A stretch of 64,000 nucleotides of DNA from Spirochaetales bacterium (GTDB taxonomy: Bacteria > Spirochaetota > Spirochaetia > DSM-27196 > Salinispiraceae). Below are positions 63,079-64,000 of the stretch, piece after piece (within the stretch, counting starts at the first letter, position 1; every line of letters starts with the position of its first letter). The notes below the pieces were generated by a model. The model had not been told where the DNA came from and did not search any database. It saw only the letters and a program-made list of their open reading frames with translations. Both the position numbers and the translations under genes were made by a program. The stretch spans positions 1 through 64,000 of the forward strand of contig JAACWS010000010.1 of NCBI GenBank assembly GCA_009991955.1. Direction: 5' to 3'.

Positions 63079-64000
63079 ATGAGCAGAGGTATTTCTATCG
63101 TTTCTACTCGTTCGTCAAATTGGTATGCAGATCTTGTCCAATCGGAATTACTTTCCTTTCCCGATCTCTACCCGCGGGGCCTGGCAGATGGCATACGAAA
63201 CGAGCTAAAGACCCGAGTTTTTGCCGATGGCGAAATGGAAGTTGAAGTTCCTCAATCACTTCGAGGAAAGGATGTATTTTTATTGAGTAGCGCTGGTCGA
63301 AACTCCTTGGGTCTGAGCGTTTCCGAACAAAAACAAGAGATGTACCATGCCATCGACGCAATAAAACGCTCGGCACCCCGTAGACTAATACTCGTTGAAC
63401 CCTACATGAGTTGCGCCCGTTCAGATCGTACGAACCGTAGAAATTCGGTGGGATTCTGGATCCATTACAAGACCGTCTCTAGCCTGGGCGTTCAACATTT
63501 AGTAACCTACCAACTGCATTCAGATAAGAGCAAAACCGTCGTAGACCCTATTCATACACTCATTGACGATATCCCCGGCGCAAATATCATTATGGAATTC
63601 TTACTCCGAGACAAGATATTCAAAAAAGATCACCTTCCAACTTTTTGTTCCGTCGATGCGGGTGGCGAGAGTCTCGCGAGGAATTATGCAAAGTCCTTTA
63701 GCGGTGAATTAATTATTGCCCACAAACAGAGAAGTTATGAAAAAAACAACCACGTAGAACAAATAAGAATACTCTCTGATTCGCCTCTTCAAAACAAGGT
63801 CGTATGGGTCGTTGACGACATGATAGACACAGGAAGTTCAGTGGTGACTTTGTGTGAAGAACTAAAAAAACGGGGTGTCAAAGCAGTACACGTCGCTATA
63901 GTTCACTCGGTTTTTTCTCCACCAGCTCTTGAAAGACTTGCAACCCTCTACGACCAAGGACTACTCCACCGTCTTATAACAACCGATACCCTCGAACCCA
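63079..64000 (+). CDS. prs: Ribose-phosphate pyrophosphokinase-like, partial at window end
   Basis: The 307 codons present are open to the window edge. FADGEMEVEVPQSLRGKDVFLLSS is the N-terminal ATP-site region of PRPP synthetases, SCARSDRTNRR corresponds to the flexible-loop region (ARQDRK), and VVDDMIDTGSSV is the PRPP-binding loop. The protein diverges from textbook enzymes (no clear REPISAK sequence after the loop, extra residues), so it may belong to a distinct class or act on a related substrate. Start ATG 63079 fits the leaderless pattern. Confidence 0.75.
   Translation, partial: MSRGISIVSTRSSNWYADLVQSELLSFPDLYPRGLADGIRNELKTRVFADGEMEVEVPQSLRGKDVFLLSSAGRNSLGLSVSEQKQEMYHAIDAIKRSAPRRLILVEPYMSCARSDRTNRRNSVGFWIHYKTVSSLGVQHLVTYQLHSDKSKTVVDPIHTLIDDIPGANIIMEFLLRDKIFKKDHLPTFCSVDAGGESLARNYAKSFSGELIIAHKQRSYEKNNHVEQIRILSDSPLQNKVVWVVDDMIDTGSSVVTLCEELKKRGVKAVHVAIVHSVFSPPALERLATLYDQGLLHRLITTDTLEP

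Overview
The window is a gene-dense stretch of moderate-GC chromosome that reads as a free-living relative of the Treponema/Spirochaeta group. The evidence is a FlaB-type flagellin, a cytidylate kinase fused to ribosomal protein S1 (an arrangement known from Treponema), a compact rpmF-acpP-rnc cluster, several long proteins I recognise from no other lineage, and a full mreBCD-PBP2-RodA elongasome. Aconitase, cysteine synthase and an O-succinylhomoserine sulfhydrylase-like enzyme point to a broader metabolism than that of host-restricted spirochaetes. I see no prophage, insertion sequence, CRISPR array or other mobile island.

Layout. 0.2-7 kb: PepD-like peptidase, a diguanylate cyclase/phosphodiesterase-type protein and a heterodimeric ABC exporter. 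7-14 kb: a MinD-like ATPase, a convergent pair of uncharacterised genes (FAD protein and 591-aa protein), then a phosphoesterase with coaX. 14-17.6 kb: sulfur metabolism (osmC-like, metZ-like and an SDR facing cysM). 17.7-24 kb: aconitase, AlgH family, dihydrouridine synthase and a lipase-like hydrolase. 24-29 kb: coaD, rpmF, acpP, rnc, cca and flaB. 29-34 kb: lineage-specific proteins, an SPFH protein, chorismate mutase, methionine aminopeptidase, tRNA-Thr and tRNA-Tyr. 34-44.5 kb: a cysteine-cluster protein, a metallo-hydrolase, a giant modular OmpA protein, dnaG, rpoD, a zinc-ribbon protein and RNase P RNA. 44.5-51 kb: TPR protein plus mreBCD-mrdA-rodA. 51-56.5 kb: a lipoprotein, a CHASE2 adenylate cyclase, a TPR membrane protein and a sigma-54-type activator. 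56.6-63 kb: cmk-rpsA, a pseudouridine synthase, scpB, scpA, folK and recA. The window ends inside a PRPP synthetase gene.

Most of the interest is in expression signals. About ten genes have a -10 box ending 5-8 bases before an ATG or GTG start and no Shine-Dalgarno sequence, which predicts leaderless mRNAs. Genes inside operons instead have strong Shine-Dalgarno sequences, sometimes with TTG starts. The flagellin leader carries a near-consensus CsrA-binding hairpin behind a sigma-28 promoter.

The best candidate for something undescribed is a ~100-nt structured element present twice, after rodA and after cmk-rpsA. The copies share a 19-nt palindromic core, nearly constant spacing, and an outer stem with a compensatory C-G to G-C change. 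DnaG has lost three of the four usual zinc ligands. All functional calls come from motif recognition by eye; no database search was possible.
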